From positions 11,588 to 75,587 of the forward strand of contig JBNAIG010000034.1 in assembly GCA_050031985.1 (NCBI GenBank): a DNA stretch of 64,000 nt, read 5' to 3'. Source of the stretch: SZUA-368 sp028533045. GTDB lineage: Bacteria > Spirochaetota > Spirochaetia > DSM-2461. Below are positions 46,534 to 55,528 of the stretch, piece after piece. Position 1 is the first letter of the stretch. Every line of letters begins with the position of its first letter. Made by a program: the position numbers and the translations under genes. The notes beneath the pieces are model-generated. The model did not search any database and was not told the origin of the DNA. It saw nothing but the letters and a program-made list of their open reading frames with translations.

Positions 46534-47921
46534 GCGACTTCACGACCTCTTTTAATAATTTGGAATGATTTTTTCTGTTTACTGCGGTCCCTCCAGTACG
46601 GGAGGAACATTTTAGACATAAAAAACAAAACTATTATAGCAAATATACTATATTTGTCAAAGTTAAACTTTATTTTTACATAAAGTCCCTCTTTCGCCTC
46701 CCCAAGAACCAGGGAGTCGGCAAAGCCCTCCCCGTAGGAGGAGCGGGTTTCATTCATCCAGGAAGGAGAGAATTCCGCTTTAATTTCCCTTGTCTCGACG
46801 ATTTCTCCCGTTTCATCGTTCCGGGAATAATGAAGAAGCTCCAGAGGGGACTCATCGCCCCAAACAGGACTATAAAGGATGTTCTCCTGGTAAAAGATGT
46901 GATGGAAAAAATCTTTTTTTCCGGGAATAAGCTCATCCAGATGGTTTTCACTACTGAAAACAAAAAAAAGAGGAAGAGCCAAAAGCAGTACGGGAAGGGA
47001 AAAATCTCTTCGAAAGGCCCTCTCCACAGCAGGCTGGGGAACGGGAGGAATCTTAGCGGAAAAATAGGCGGGGGCAAAAAGATCGTGTTCCGTCCTTCTC
47101 CAGTTAAGAGAAAATCGGGGTTGGGAAAATTGTCTTATTTTTCCCGGTTTTCTCCGGGAAGAAGAAAATTCCTCTTTGACAAAGAATCCCAAAAGAAGAG
47201 ACAGGAGAAGAAACCCCATAAAGAGGGCCGCCCCACCGGAGAAAGTAAAAATCAGACTAATAAGAATAAGAGTCAAACCGTAGGGCAGCATGCAGAAAAA
47301 ATCATTCCAATTTTCCCAAAACATAATCTCCCAATAAATGACAAGGGGAACAAAAAGCACCCATCCTTCTTGGGAGAGCAGAAGACAGGGAAGCCAGAGA
47401 GCCTGAAGAGTAAGGGGAACCAGACTCGCTTTTCCATAACGATAAACATTAAAAAGTCCCAAGGCAAGATACAGAAGCGGCCCCATCCACAGAAGAAAAG
47501 GCCGGGGGACTTGTTCCCATTCAATATTTTTCCCCAGCGATCTCACGATAAAAAAGAGGGAACGGAGAGAATTATCGCTGTAAAAAAATATCCGATTCCC
47601 CCGGTCTGTCATAAAAAGCTCTTCCAAAGTCGAAAGGTAGGGATCTCTTCTTCTGTCAGTCTCCATCAGGTGGTCGGCCAAATCGGCAAGAGAAACAGTT
47701 TTAAGAGAGCTATAATCAGTATAAACCACCGGTGAAGAGGAGGAATAAACTGAATCAATCCCTTTTTCCTTAAGAAGACCGACGACCCTCCCCTCTTCGT
47801 TTTTCTCAACCAAAAGAGAATAGTACTCACCCTGCTTCTGGTGAAAGAGAAGACTTGCGAGGAGAGATAATACTATAACGGCCCCAAAGCCCACAAAAGG
47901 ATTATACCGGGGGATTCTCAT
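46530..47921 (-). CDS. Polytopic membrane protein of unknown function
   Basis: 463 residues. One N-terminal helix (NPFVGFGAVIVLSLLASLLF) is followed by a soluble segment of about 100 residues, a block of about five to six helices (LLWMGPLLYLALGLFNVYRY onward), a basic cytoplasmic loop, a helix near LPVLLLALPLFFVF, a second extracytoplasmic part, and a last helix (FAIIVLFFMSKMF) with a basic tail. I do not recognise a family. Four-base overlaps with both the HD-GYP-like gene and rnfC put it in the rnf operon, suggesting a role tied to membrane energetics, which is inference only. Confidence 0.75.
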   Translation of the reverse strand: MRIPRYNPFVGFGAVIVLSLLASLLFHQKQGEYYSLLVEKNEEGRVVGLLKEKGIDSVYSSSSPVVYTDYSSLKTVSLADLADHLMETDRRRDPYLSTLEELFMTDRGNRIFFYSDNSLRSLFFIVRSLGKNIEWEQVPRPFLLWMGPLLYLALGLFNVYRYGKASLVPLTLQALWLPCLLLSQEGWVLFVPLVIYWEIMFWENWNDFFCMLPYGLTLILISLIFTFSGGAALFMGFLLLSLLLGFFVKEEFSSSRRKPGKIRQFSQPRFSLNWRRTEHDLFAPAYFSAKIPPVPQPAVERAFRRDFSLPVLLLALPLFFVFSSENHLDELIPGKKDFFHHIFYQENILYSPVWGDESPLELLHYSRNDETGEIVETREIKAEFSPSWMNETRSSYGEGFADSLVLGEAKEGLYVKIKFNFDKYSIFAIIVLFFMSKMFLPYWRDRSKQKKSFQIIKRGREVA

Positions 47922-49297
47922 ATTAATTTTGCCTTTTTCAAGAACCGGACAAACAGATCAAAAAGAATAGGGTCCAGTTTCAGATCTTCATCAATCATGG
48001 TCTTTCGCATAAACACCAGGGCTTCACCGGGAGACATGGGATCTTTATACAGCCTGTCCTTATCGGTCAGGGCGTCATAAACATCCACAATTTCCAATAT
48101 TTTTGCCGGGAAGTAAGCCACACTTTTAAAGGAACTGATATCTTCATAATTATGGGTAAAAATAGAGTCAAAACGATGGTTTCTCACCTTTTCGCTATAC
48201 TCGGTAAAATTATCCCGGAAAACACCGTATCCGCCTTTATGGCCGTAATACTCATGATGAAGCCCGGCAACATATGCAATGGATTGCCGGTAGGAAGTTT
48301 TCTTCATAAGCATAAAATACCCGTCAAAGGCATGATTTTCGATAATGAGTCGATTATATTCCCCGGAGCCGTCAAAGTAAAGCAGATTTCTTCTTTTTCC
48401 CAAATCATGCAACAATATTCCCAACATCATCTCTTCCATCTTTTTCCCTTTGAAACTGGGAGGGGACTTCATAATTATGGATTTATCGAATTGCTTAAAA
48501 TTGTATCTCTCTTTCAGAGGTTCATAAAAAGGCAAATAGGCGGATAGACGGCTCTGAAGTCTTTGGTACAGCCCGGCATACTCAAATTCATGGCGAAGTT
48601 CATCAAGGAATCGAATGGAAAGGATAAAGACCCGGTTCATATGGCGCGAAGTGGCCCCGGCGGTTTTATCGGTAATAATTTCCGCCGTCTGATTCAGATT
48701 ATAATTTCTTGAAAGAGCCCGGATGAAACTCCCCATGAGTTCACCGGTTTTTTCCGTAATCTGAAGCATTTGCCGTTGTGACGCCAGATTATCCTCATCG
48801 GCCATCTCCTCCAGGGAAACCTTGTTTATCACAGTAGAATAGATAGCCGCATCGGCCATAAGAGAGGCGATATCGTGGGAAGAGACACGGGGACGGTCCA
48901 GGGCTTCGTCAAGATTGTTAATGGCGTGGACAATACGCTCTTTTCGAACATCCAAAGGCATGTCGACGACTTCATCATACTCATTCCCATAACCGGAAAC
49001 TTCCGGTTCAACAGGCCTGTCCTTGAGGCTGATTTGATCTATCTCCCCTGTCAACAGGCGTCGGTTTTTATCAAGAATGACAATAAGATTATGCCTGTCT
49101 TCCTCGCTCATGAGAAAGTCCCACCCGGGGCTCTCCCAGAAGCGTTCGTTATTCCTATAGAGAGCGGAAAAACGGGTATGCCGCTCCTTCCCTGTACTTT
49201 TACTACGACATAAGATGAGAATATCCTGTTCTTTGAGAATCTCCAGAAAGTCGGAGTCTCGAACAATAAAACTGGCAAAGGAAACGGTTTCGTTCAC
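47918..49297 (-). CDS. HD-GYP-like phosphohydrolase domain protein
   Basis: 459 residues with a poorly conserved N-terminal half and a C-terminal HD domain. Motifs: LGILLHDLGKRRNLLYFDG (HD), ENHAFDGYFMLMK, LHHEYYGHKGGYGVFRDN in the place of the HHExxDGxGYP motif, and VYDALTDKDRLYKDPMSPGEA, characteristic of HD-GYP proteins. These usually hydrolyse cyclic di-GMP; the GYP triplet here is GYG, so activity is uncertain. The start is GTG, one or two bases after the transporter gene's end, and the stop overlaps the next gene. Confidence 0.8.
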   Translation of the reverse strand: MNETVSFASFIVRDSDFLEILKEQDILILCRSKSTGKERHTRFSALYRNNERFWESPGWDFLMSEEDRHNLIVILDKNRRLLTGEIDQISLKDRPVEPEVSGYGNEYDEVVDMPLDVRKERIVHAINNLDEALDRPRVSSHDIASLMADAAIYSTVINKVSLEEMADEDNLASQRQMLQITEKTGELMGSFIRALSRNYNLNQTAEIITDKTAGATSRHMNRVFILSIRFLDELRHEFEYAGLYQRLQSRLSAYLPFYEPLKERYNFKQFDKSIIMKSPPSFKGKKMEEMMLGILLHDLGKRRNLLYFDGSGEYNRLIIENHAFDGYFMLMKKTSYRQSIAYVAGLHHEYYGHKGGYGVFRDNFTEYSEKVRNHRFDSIFTHNYEDISSFKSVAYFPAKILEIVDVYDALTDKDRLYKDPMSPGEALVFMRKTMIDEDLKLDPILFDLFVRFLKKAKLI

Positions 49298-49300
49298 GTA

Positions 49301-51583
49301 TTAATCTTCCGTCAGGCTAATAGCCCTGATGCTTCGAATAAAAAGGATAGGAGGCAGCTGCCTGTATCGTCCTATCTCTTTACTAAAAAAGTACTCGTTA
49401 AAGCGAAAAATACTTTTGTTATTTTCTACATAATTCCCCGGGATACCCATCATGATGAGAGAGGCATCGGAAGATTCGTCGGAAAGTATATCCGTAAAGG
49501 GCTCTTCCCTAAAAGGAAGGATTTTAATTTCACCGTTGATACGGGCCCGGACAAAGAGATCATTCAACTCACGCTCTGCCTTTTCCGTATCTTCCCCGGA
49601 ACCGACCATACGAAGGATACGGATATCATATCGCTCTTCCTTTAGCTTAATCCCCTCATTGATGATGTAGGCCAGAAGGGCCATAAAGTTCCCGTTCCGT
49701 TCTCCCCTCCACCAAATATCGAGCCTCTTTCCCTTGGCTCTTACCATACGGCTGTCTACGGTAGAGTCGAGTCCCTTGTAGAGAAGAATGTTTTTATTTC
49801 TCTCCGTGGCCCCATTCAGGATTTTTACGGAATCGACCTTTTCATTGTATTCGAGAAGGACCGTATTGGCTTCCAGTCCGCTCATTTCGGCAGCCTGGAT
49901 AATCGTAAGGATAGCTTCTGTGGGATGGGCCGTTTCGATGAGAGACATTCCTTTACTCTCTTCCCCGGAAGGAACCACGTCAAACTTTTTGGGAGAGATG
50001 AGACAGTTGGTACTTACCAGTCCCTGATAGGAGGAAATACTTCTCACGATTTCATCCATATCCTTCCACCAGGCTTCTTCCGTACCGTAGCAGACAGTCT
50101 GTAGAACGGGCCGCCAGTTTCTTGTCCCCTGTACAATGGTTCGAATTCGTCTGAGTGAACCCCTAATCAGTGTAAAAAGCACGCCCCACCAGACTCCTTC
50201 CAGCTTACCCGCCGATTTGTGCTTTAAAATCAGCCTGAACATAAGATATTGGGAAAGGGTAATAAGAATCCCCACCTGCCAGTTAAAAAGGCAGACCGTG
50301 GCAAAACAGGCCAAAAAGCCAAAAAGAGAAACCGCCCAGTGTCCTTTGAAGGTAGGACGGAAAGAAGGATTCCGGCTAAAACGTTCCAAAAAGGCCGCCA
50401 GATTCACCCAGCCGTACACAACCAGAAAGAGGATACCCACCACTGTGGCAGCCAGGTTGATGCTTCCCATCCAGATAACCCCAAGGCCTACGAAGAAAGT
50501 CACCACCACGGCAAAACGGGGTTCCTCCCCTTCTTTGGTAAAATCCCGTTCCAGGAAATTCAAAAAGTCGGGAAGAATGTTGTCGCGGGCCAAAAACTGA
50601 ACCGTTCGGGGCCCGGTCATAAATACACTGAGCGCAGATGAACTGGTCGCAAAAAGGACCCCCAGTAAAATCAGAAGCCCCGGGATATTGGCGGGAAAAG
50701 CTTTCCCCAGTCCCAAAAGGTCCGTAAGCAGCACACCATAGGGAATTCCTTCATTATATCCTTGGATGAGAACGGACCGGTCCATACCGGCAAATATATA
50801 GGTGACAACCACATATACGGCCATGGTTATAAGTATGGCCAAAAAAGTTCCTCGCACAATACTTTTCCCGGGAGTTTTAAGATCTCCGCTCATACCGATT
50901 CCCGTACTAATTCCCGTAACGGCGGGAAAAAATTGGGTAAAGGAGAGAAAAAAGATCCCCATTGTGAGAGGACGGGAACTAAAAAAGGCCCTATGCCCCG
51001 TAAAAAGAGGAGTTCCCCCGTATTCCAATCCCAGCAAGGGGGAAAAGAAAATGGAGCAGACACTCAGGATAAGAACCACCAGAATAGCCGATTGGATCTT
51101 TAAGGTAAAATCGGCCCCGGCCATGACAACAAGAAAGAACACAAGCAGAAAGACCGATGCCAAAAGCTGCTTCTGCACCAAAAGTGCCTCCGGGGAATCG
51201 AGAAGAAAAAGGGGAATAAAATCGAGCCAGGGAGCGATAATAGGATGGAGCGGTTCGGCAAAACCTATACAGTAAAACCCCACACTCGCCGCCTGGGCCA
51301 GATAGAGGGGAATCCCAATCGAACCTCCCATAGCCTTTCCCAGGGATTTCTTTGAGAGGGCGTACATCCCCCCCCCTTCGATGCGATTCAAATTGGTAGC
51401 GCAGTCGGCCAGGGAGAAAGCGGTGGAAATGGTTACGGAATGGGCAAGAAGAATAATGAGAACCATGGGAAAAAATCCCAGATCCGCCGTAAGTAAGGGG
51501 AGAAGGAGAAAGAGAACGGTCCCTAGAATTGCCTCTGTTGACGGGACAAAAACCCCTCTGAATGTTCCGAATTTCTTAGCCAT
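49301..51583 (-). CDS. APC-superfamily transporter, cation-chloride cotransporter (SLC12)-like
   Basis: 760 residues from the ATG at 51583; the open frame continues to a TTG at 51622 that lies in the -35 box. About 12 membrane helices (residues 1 to about 440) are followed by a soluble C-terminal domain of about 300 residues, as in SLC12 proteins. AKKFGTFRGVFVPSTEAILG is the first-helix motif, and GGGMYALSKKSLGKAMGGSI with LYLAQAASVGFYCIGFAE resembles the SLC12 signature. The C-terminal part (VSTNCLISPKKFDVVP, LLYKGLDSTVDSRMVRA, LDIWWRGERNGNFMALLAYI) matches SLC12 cytoplasmic domains. The ion or amino-acid substrate is not certain. It is the first gene of the long rnf cluster. Confidence 0.85.
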   Translation of the reverse strand: MAKKFGTFRGVFVPSTEAILGTVLFLLLPLLTADLGFFPMVLIILLAHSVTISTAFSLADCATNLNRIEGGGMYALSKKSLGKAMGGSIGIPLYLAQAASVGFYCIGFAEPLHPIIAPWLDFIPLFLLDSPEALLVQKQLLASVFLLVFFLVVMAGADFTLKIQSAILVVLILSVCSIFFSPLLGLEYGGTPLFTGHRAFFSSRPLTMGIFFLSFTQFFPAVTGISTGIGMSGDLKTPGKSIVRGTFLAILITMAVYVVVTYIFAGMDRSVLIQGYNEGIPYGVLLTDLLGLGKAFPANIPGLLILLGVLFATSSSALSVFMTGPRTVQFLARDNILPDFLNFLERDFTKEGEEPRFAVVVTFFVGLGVIWMGSINLAATVVGILFLVVYGWVNLAAFLERFSRNPSFRPTFKGHWAVSLFGFLACFATVCLFNWQVGILITLSQYLMFRLILKHKSAGKLEGVWWGVLFTLIRGSLRRIRTIVQGTRNWRPVLQTVCYGTEEAWWKDMDEIVRSISSYQGLVSTNCLISPKKFDVVPSGEESKGMSLIETAHPTEAILTIIQAAEMSGLEANTVLLEYNEKVDSVKILNGATERNKNILLYKGLDSTVDSRMVRAKGKRLDIWWRGERNGNFMALLAYIINEGIKLKEERYDIRILRMVGSGEDTEKAERELNDLFVRARINGEIKILPFREEPFTDILSDESSDASLIMMGIPGNYVENNKSIFRFNEYFFSKEIGRYRQLPPILFIRSIRAISLTED

Positions 51584-51592
51584 AGACGCGGG

Positions 51593-51622
51593 ATTATACC
51601 ATAGAGAAAGGAGCCGAGACAA
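51593..51622 (-). promoter_or_regulatory. Promoter of the SLC12-like/rnf operon, leaderless type
   Basis: Minus-strand TTGTCT (51617-51622), an 18-base spacer and TATAAT (51593-51598), with 9 bases to the ATG at 51583 and no Shine-Dalgarno site. It is the only promoter-like sequence I see for the whole run of ten genes. Confidence 0.7.
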
Positions 51623-51634
51623 GTTTACCGGCCA

Positions 51635-52648
51635 TTAATTATGTACTAATTCCTCCGCCCGATCCATGAGTTCGGAATAATGAATCAGTCTATCAAACTC
51701 AACCAGGCCGGAAAGGGCTTTGGAAATCAGTTCCACTCCGCCCTCATGGGCGACAGAGACCGAATTCAGCCCCCCCGCCACGACAACGCCGCAGCGCTCA
51801 TGGGCCACGGGAATCCCCAAAAGGCTCTGACCGGGATAACCTATCTCGATAATCCCGCCCATACCGATTTTCTTTAGCTCCTCATTGATGGAAACCACAT
51901 ACTCCCGGCTGCTGGCAGGGATTTCTCTAAAGCTAGCCCCCACCTGGCCGCTCCCCTCTTCTATAATTCCCGTACAGTTGGTCATACCGCTCTTTATATA
52001 GATTTCCAGAGGATCCAGACTGGTCCCTTCATACTTAATAATAGCCGTGAATCGTTCCGCCTTGCCATTTACCACTTCCAGAAGCCCCCCGAACAGGGAA
52101 ACCACCGGTACCCCGGAAGAGAGCATAATTCCGTTAAGCGTAATGGAACAAACCGTCCCTATTCCCACATAGCCCCGGGGAATAACAGTCTCACCCAAAT
52201 TCTCCCCTTCCTGAAACAGGGCGATCATCTCCCCCGTGGAAAAGGCAGACTTCATATAGGGAAGAAACATTTTAACAGCCTTAATCAGTTCCGCTTTTGA
52301 TACGAGACTCACATTGACCAGAACCTTGCCCTCCCCCGTATGGTAGTTATAGGACATGCGGTAGGTCATATCGTCGATGCGGGAAGAGAGGAAGCCGACT
52401 TTTTCATAAACGTGACTCCGGGAAAGCTCCAAAAGCCCTTTGGGAGTTATGTAGCGGCCCTTTTTCTCCTTGTAGGCAGTAAAGCCCAGGTTATCCAGAG
52501 CCTGAAGATGAAAGCGAACAGTCCTTTCGCTGATTTCCAATCCCCTTTCGGCCAAAAGCTCCCGTATTTTCTGACTTGAGATCGGTTCGGACGATTCTTT
52601 GAGGATTTGGAGGGTCATCAGACGTTTTCTTTCGGCTCTTTCTTTCAT
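51635..52648 (-). CDS. NrpR-like transcriptional regulator (HTH plus DUF128 domain)
   Basis: 337 residues. An N-terminal winged helix (LQILKESSEPISSQKIREL, then ISERTVRFHLQALDNLGF) is followed by one NrpR/DUF128 regulatory domain: YRMSYNYHTGEGKVLVNVSL, GTVCSITLNGIMLSSGVPV, GLLEVVNGKAERFTAIIKYE and GYPGQSLLGIPVAHERCGVV. In methanogens NrpR represses nitrogen-assimilation genes and senses 2-oxoglutarate. Candidate targets here are the adjacent transporter/rnf operon and gltBD. Start ATG at 52648, leaderless-type promoter directly upstream. Confidence 0.85.
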   Translation of the reverse strand: MKERAERKRLMTLQILKESSEPISSQKIRELLAERGLEISERTVRFHLQALDNLGFTAYKEKKGRYITPKGLLELSRSHVYEKVGFLSSRIDDMTYRMSYNYHTGEGKVLVNVSLVSKAELIKAVKMFLPYMKSAFSTGEMIALFQEGENLGETVIPRGYVGIGTVCSITLNGIMLSSGVPVVSLFGGLLEVVNGKAERFTAIIKYEGTSLDPLEIYIKSGMTNCTGIIEEGSGQVGASFREIPASSREYVVSINEELKKIGMGGIIEIGYPGQSLLGIPVAHERCGVVVAGGLNSVSVAHEGGVELISKALSGLVEFDRLIHYSELMDRAEELVHN

Positions 52649-52654
52649 GGGGCC

Positions 52655-52683
52655 ATTGTAGCATTTATCGGGGAGAATAACAA
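52655..52683 (-). promoter_or_regulatory. Promoter of the NrpR-like gene, leaderless type
   Basis: Minus-strand TTGTTA (52678-52683), a 17-base spacer and TACAAT (52655-52660), then GGCCCC and the ATG. It has the same -35 box, spacer and near-identical downstream spacing as the nadC promoter. Confidence 0.75.
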
Positions 52684-52710
52684 ATCGGGAAGTAACAACC
52701 GACTCTGGAA

Positions 52711-53082
52711 CTAATCATGTTTCAGGATAAAATGCTCTCTCGTTGCACTATCAACCACATAGGCGTTATAGAATATTTTGTCCATAGAATTTACCGATCC
52801 CAAATTCCATCCCGTTAGATCCTGATCAAAACTATCGTTGTAATAAAACATCAAATCCATATTGGTCACATGAGCCACATTCCAGTCGGAGATATCCTGA
52901 TTGAATTCTTTGTTATCTTTAAATAGCCCGCTCATATCGGTGATTTCCGAAGTATCGACCTGAGACACATTCTTTCCGGCTTCTATCTTGGTAATCAGTT
53001 CTTCTCGGGTAAGGGGCTGTTCATCATGACAACCAGCCAGAATAGAAAGGGCTGTCATAACCAGGATTAGTTGTTTCTTCAT
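52711..53082 (-). CDS. Small BspA-like (DUF285) lipoprotein
   Basis: 123 residues with a lipoprotein signal peptide (KKQLILVMTALSILAGC). The mature part copies the first module of the large neighbour: TREELITKIEAGKNVSQVDT, SEITDMSGLFKDN, then two 25-residue DUF285 repeats (DISDWNVAHVTNMDLMF and DLTGWNLGSVNSMDKIF), and ends in a unique tail VDSATREHFILKHD. It looks like a truncated paralogue kept as a working gene, since its frame, signal and lipobox are intact. It starts 17 bases after the large lipoprotein gene ends. Confidence 0.85.
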   Translation of the reverse strand: MKKQLILVMTALSILAGCHDEQPLTREELITKIEAGKNVSQVDTSEITDMSGLFKDNKEFNQDISDWNVAHVTNMDLMFYYNDSFDQDLTGWNLGSVNSMDKIFYNAYVVDSATREHFILKHD

Positions 53083-53099
53083 CTTTTCATTTCCTAATA

Positions 53100-55448
53100 T
53101 TACTCACCAATAAAAAGCACAGAAGCTTGGGGCCAATGGGACATATCGTAACTAAAGGAATCAGCTCCTCCGAGCATCCCATTACAACGAGTAACAGGAC
53201 TGATGTCCCACCCGGATATATCTTGATTGAACGAATCGGCTTCAAAGAACATATATGCCATATTACTGACGTGGCTTACATCCCAACCGGAAATATCTTG
53301 GTTAAAATTAATGGCATTGCAAAACATAGCCGCCATATTCGTGACCTGACTAACATCCCACCGGGATATATCCTGGTTGAACGAACTGTCCCATTTAAAC
53401 ATTCCGGACATATCCGTGACCTGACTTACATCCCATCCGGAAATATTCTGGTTGAAGGCTTCGGCCCTGTAAAACATTCCGGACATATTGGAAACATTGT
53501 TCACATCCCATCCGGAGATATCCTGATTAAAGGAGTAGGCCTCCGAGAACATTTCAGACATATCAATCACACTACTCACGTCCCAGCCTGAAATATCCCG
53601 ATTAAAAACCTCATTTTTACAGAACAACTCTGACATGTCAGTTACACTGCTTACATTCCAATTGCTTATATCCTGATTAAAAGAGGAGTAGGAAAACATA
53701 GCTGTCATATTTTCCACATGGCTCACATCCCACAAGGAAATATTCTGATTAAATAAATTGGCCCCCAAAAACATGGATGACATATTCCTTACACTACTTA
53801 CATTCCAGGGGGATATGTCCTGATTAAAGGCATCGGCATCATGAAACATGGCAGACATAGTTTTCACATGGCTTACATTCCAATCGGAAATATCCTGGTC
53901 GAAGTTTATTGCACGAGAAAACATGCCTGCCATATTCGTAACATTACTTACATCCCAATCGGATATGTCCTGATCAAAGGCTTCGGCCCAGTAAAACATA
54001 TTAAACATATTGGTTACACGGCTTACATCCCATTCTGATATATCCTGATTAAAAGATTTAGCTCTGTCAAACATATGAGACATATTGGTTACACGGCTTA
54101 CATCCCATGCCGATATATTCTGATTAAAAAAATAGGCTCTATAAAACATATTGGACATATTGGTTACACGGCTTACATCCCATTCTGATATATCCCAGTT
54201 GAAATGACCCGCTTCGTAGAACATTTTTGACATATCGGTAACATTACTTACATCCCAATCGGATAAATCCTTATTGAAGCAATGATTCCCATAAAACATC
54301 TCCGACATATTCGTTACATTGCTTACATCCCAAGCGGAAATATCCTGATTAAAACCATACTCCTTAAACAACCCACTCATATCTGTTATTCCCGATACAT
54401 CTATATGAGTTATGTCTTCATTATACTTTATCATAGTTTTCAGTTCACCTTTTGTTACTTTCATGGTTAAGCTGAAGGAGGGTAAATGATCTTCCGGAAT
54501 ATTACTTTCATAAGCAAATCTCCAATATCGATTAACATTTGAAACATCCCACCCGGAGATATCCTGATTAAAAGATTTGTTACCCTCAAATAACCGGCTC
54601 ATATCTGTTATACCCGATACATCTAAACGGGTTATATCCTCCTCTTGTTCAATAAGTTCTTCCAGCTCTTCTCTCGTGACTTTTAATGGTAAAGTGAATA
54701 AAGGAAGATAATCCTCTGTTAATGCACTGTTATAACCAAAATTACAATATCTGTTTACCTTCGAAACATCCCATCCGGAAATATCCTGTGTAAAGGAACT
54801 GACATAGTTCATATCTGATTTTTTGAAGTATTTTCCGCCATGGAACATAGATGACATATCGGTAACATGACTTACATCCCACCCGGATATATCTTGGTTA
54901 AAATCAATAGCATCGCAAAACATCCCCGACATATTCGTTACCCGACTCACATCCCACCGGGAAATATCCTGATTAAAGTATTCTGCGGCATAAAACATAT
55001 TTGACATATTCGTTACATTGCTTACATCCCATCCGGAAATATCCTTATTAAAAAACTTGGTTTTATTGAACATGTTCGACATATCGGTAACATTACCTAC
55101 ATCCCATCCGGAAATATCTCGATTAAAGAGTTCGGCATTATTAAACATTCCCGACATATCCGTTACCTGACTAACATCCCAATCGGACAAGTCCTGACGG
55201 AAGTGTCCGGTTCCAGCAAACATTTCTGACATATTGGTAACCCGACTCACATCCCAGCCGGAAATATTCTGGTTGAAGTCTTCATTGTCCTTAAACAATC
55301 CGCTCATGTCGGTAATCTCCGATGTATTGACTCGCGTCACATCTTCACCGGCTTCTATCATGACAATCAGTTCTTCTCGGGTAAGGGGGGTGCTTTTACA
55401 AGCCGTAATCATTAAAATTGGTATTAACAAAAAAAATATTTTTCTCAT
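53100..55448 (-). CDS. BspA-like leucine-rich-repeat (DUF285) surface lipoprotein
   Basis: 782 residues from the ATG at 55448 (AGGAG upstream; the open frame further upstream is not coding). Signal peptide with lipobox LMITAC. About 24 repeats of 25 residues follow, with consensus NQDISGWDVSxVTNMSxMF then xxAxxF. Three header modules (TREELxxxI, then ITDMSxLF) occur near residues 22, 257 and 331. The second and third are preceded by copies of a DISGWDVSxVNRY spacer, evidence of internal duplication. DUF285/BspA repeats form a surface-exposed solenoid used in adhesion or host/partner contact. No anchoring domain other than the lipid is seen. Confidence 0.9.
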   Translation of the reverse strand: MRKIFFLLIPILMITACKSTPLTREELIVMIEAGEDVTRVNTSEITDMSGLFKDNEDFNQNISGWDVSRVTNMSEMFAGTGHFRQDLSDWDVSQVTDMSGMFNNAELFNRDISGWDVGNVTDMSNMFNKTKFFNKDISGWDVSNVTNMSNMFYAAEYFNQDISRWDVSRVTNMSGMFCDAIDFNQDISGWDVSHVTDMSSMFHGGKYFKKSDMNYVSSFTQDISGWDVSKVNRYCNFGYNSALTEDYLPLFTLPLKVTREELEELIEQEEDITRLDVSGITDMSRLFEGNKSFNQDISGWDVSNVNRYWRFAYESNIPEDHLPSFSLTMKVTKGELKTMIKYNEDITHIDVSGITDMSGLFKEYGFNQDISAWDVSNVTNMSEMFYGNHCFNKDLSDWDVSNVTDMSKMFYEAGHFNWDISEWDVSRVTNMSNMFYRAYFFNQNISAWDVSRVTNMSHMFDRAKSFNQDISEWDVSRVTNMFNMFYWAEAFDQDISDWDVSNVTNMAGMFSRAINFDQDISDWNVSHVKTMSAMFHDADAFNQDISPWNVSSVRNMSSMFLGANLFNQNISLWDVSHVENMTAMFSYSSFNQDISNWNVSSVTDMSELFCKNEVFNRDISGWDVSSVIDMSEMFSEAYSFNQDISGWDVNNVSNMSGMFYRAEAFNQNISGWDVSQVTDMSGMFKWDSSFNQDISRWDVSQVTNMAAMFCNAINFNQDISGWDVSHVSNMAYMFFEADSFNQDISGWDISPVTRCNGMLGGADSFSYDMSHWPQASVLFIGE
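53150..55274 (-). repeat. Tandem 75-bp coding repeats of the BspA-like gene
   Basis: About 24 direct repeats of 25 codons. On the plus strand the recurring core is ACATCCCA followed within about 5 bases by GAtATaTCCTGATTAAA-type sequence. Unit divergence is moderate, and two longer units (carrying the NRY spacer and header) interrupt the array near 54400-54800. Such arrays change length by recombination. Confidence 0.85.
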
Positions 55449-55528
55449 GTTTTTCTCCTGTTTATTAAATAAATCCAGGTTAAGTACCTGTCGTTTTGGA
55501 AATAGATAAAAGTCAAAGACCAGCTGTA

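Noticed and set aside
53150..55274. A CRISPR-like repeat array
   Set aside because: Repeats are 75 bases with no constant repeat/unique spacer split, and translate throughout into DUF285 units.
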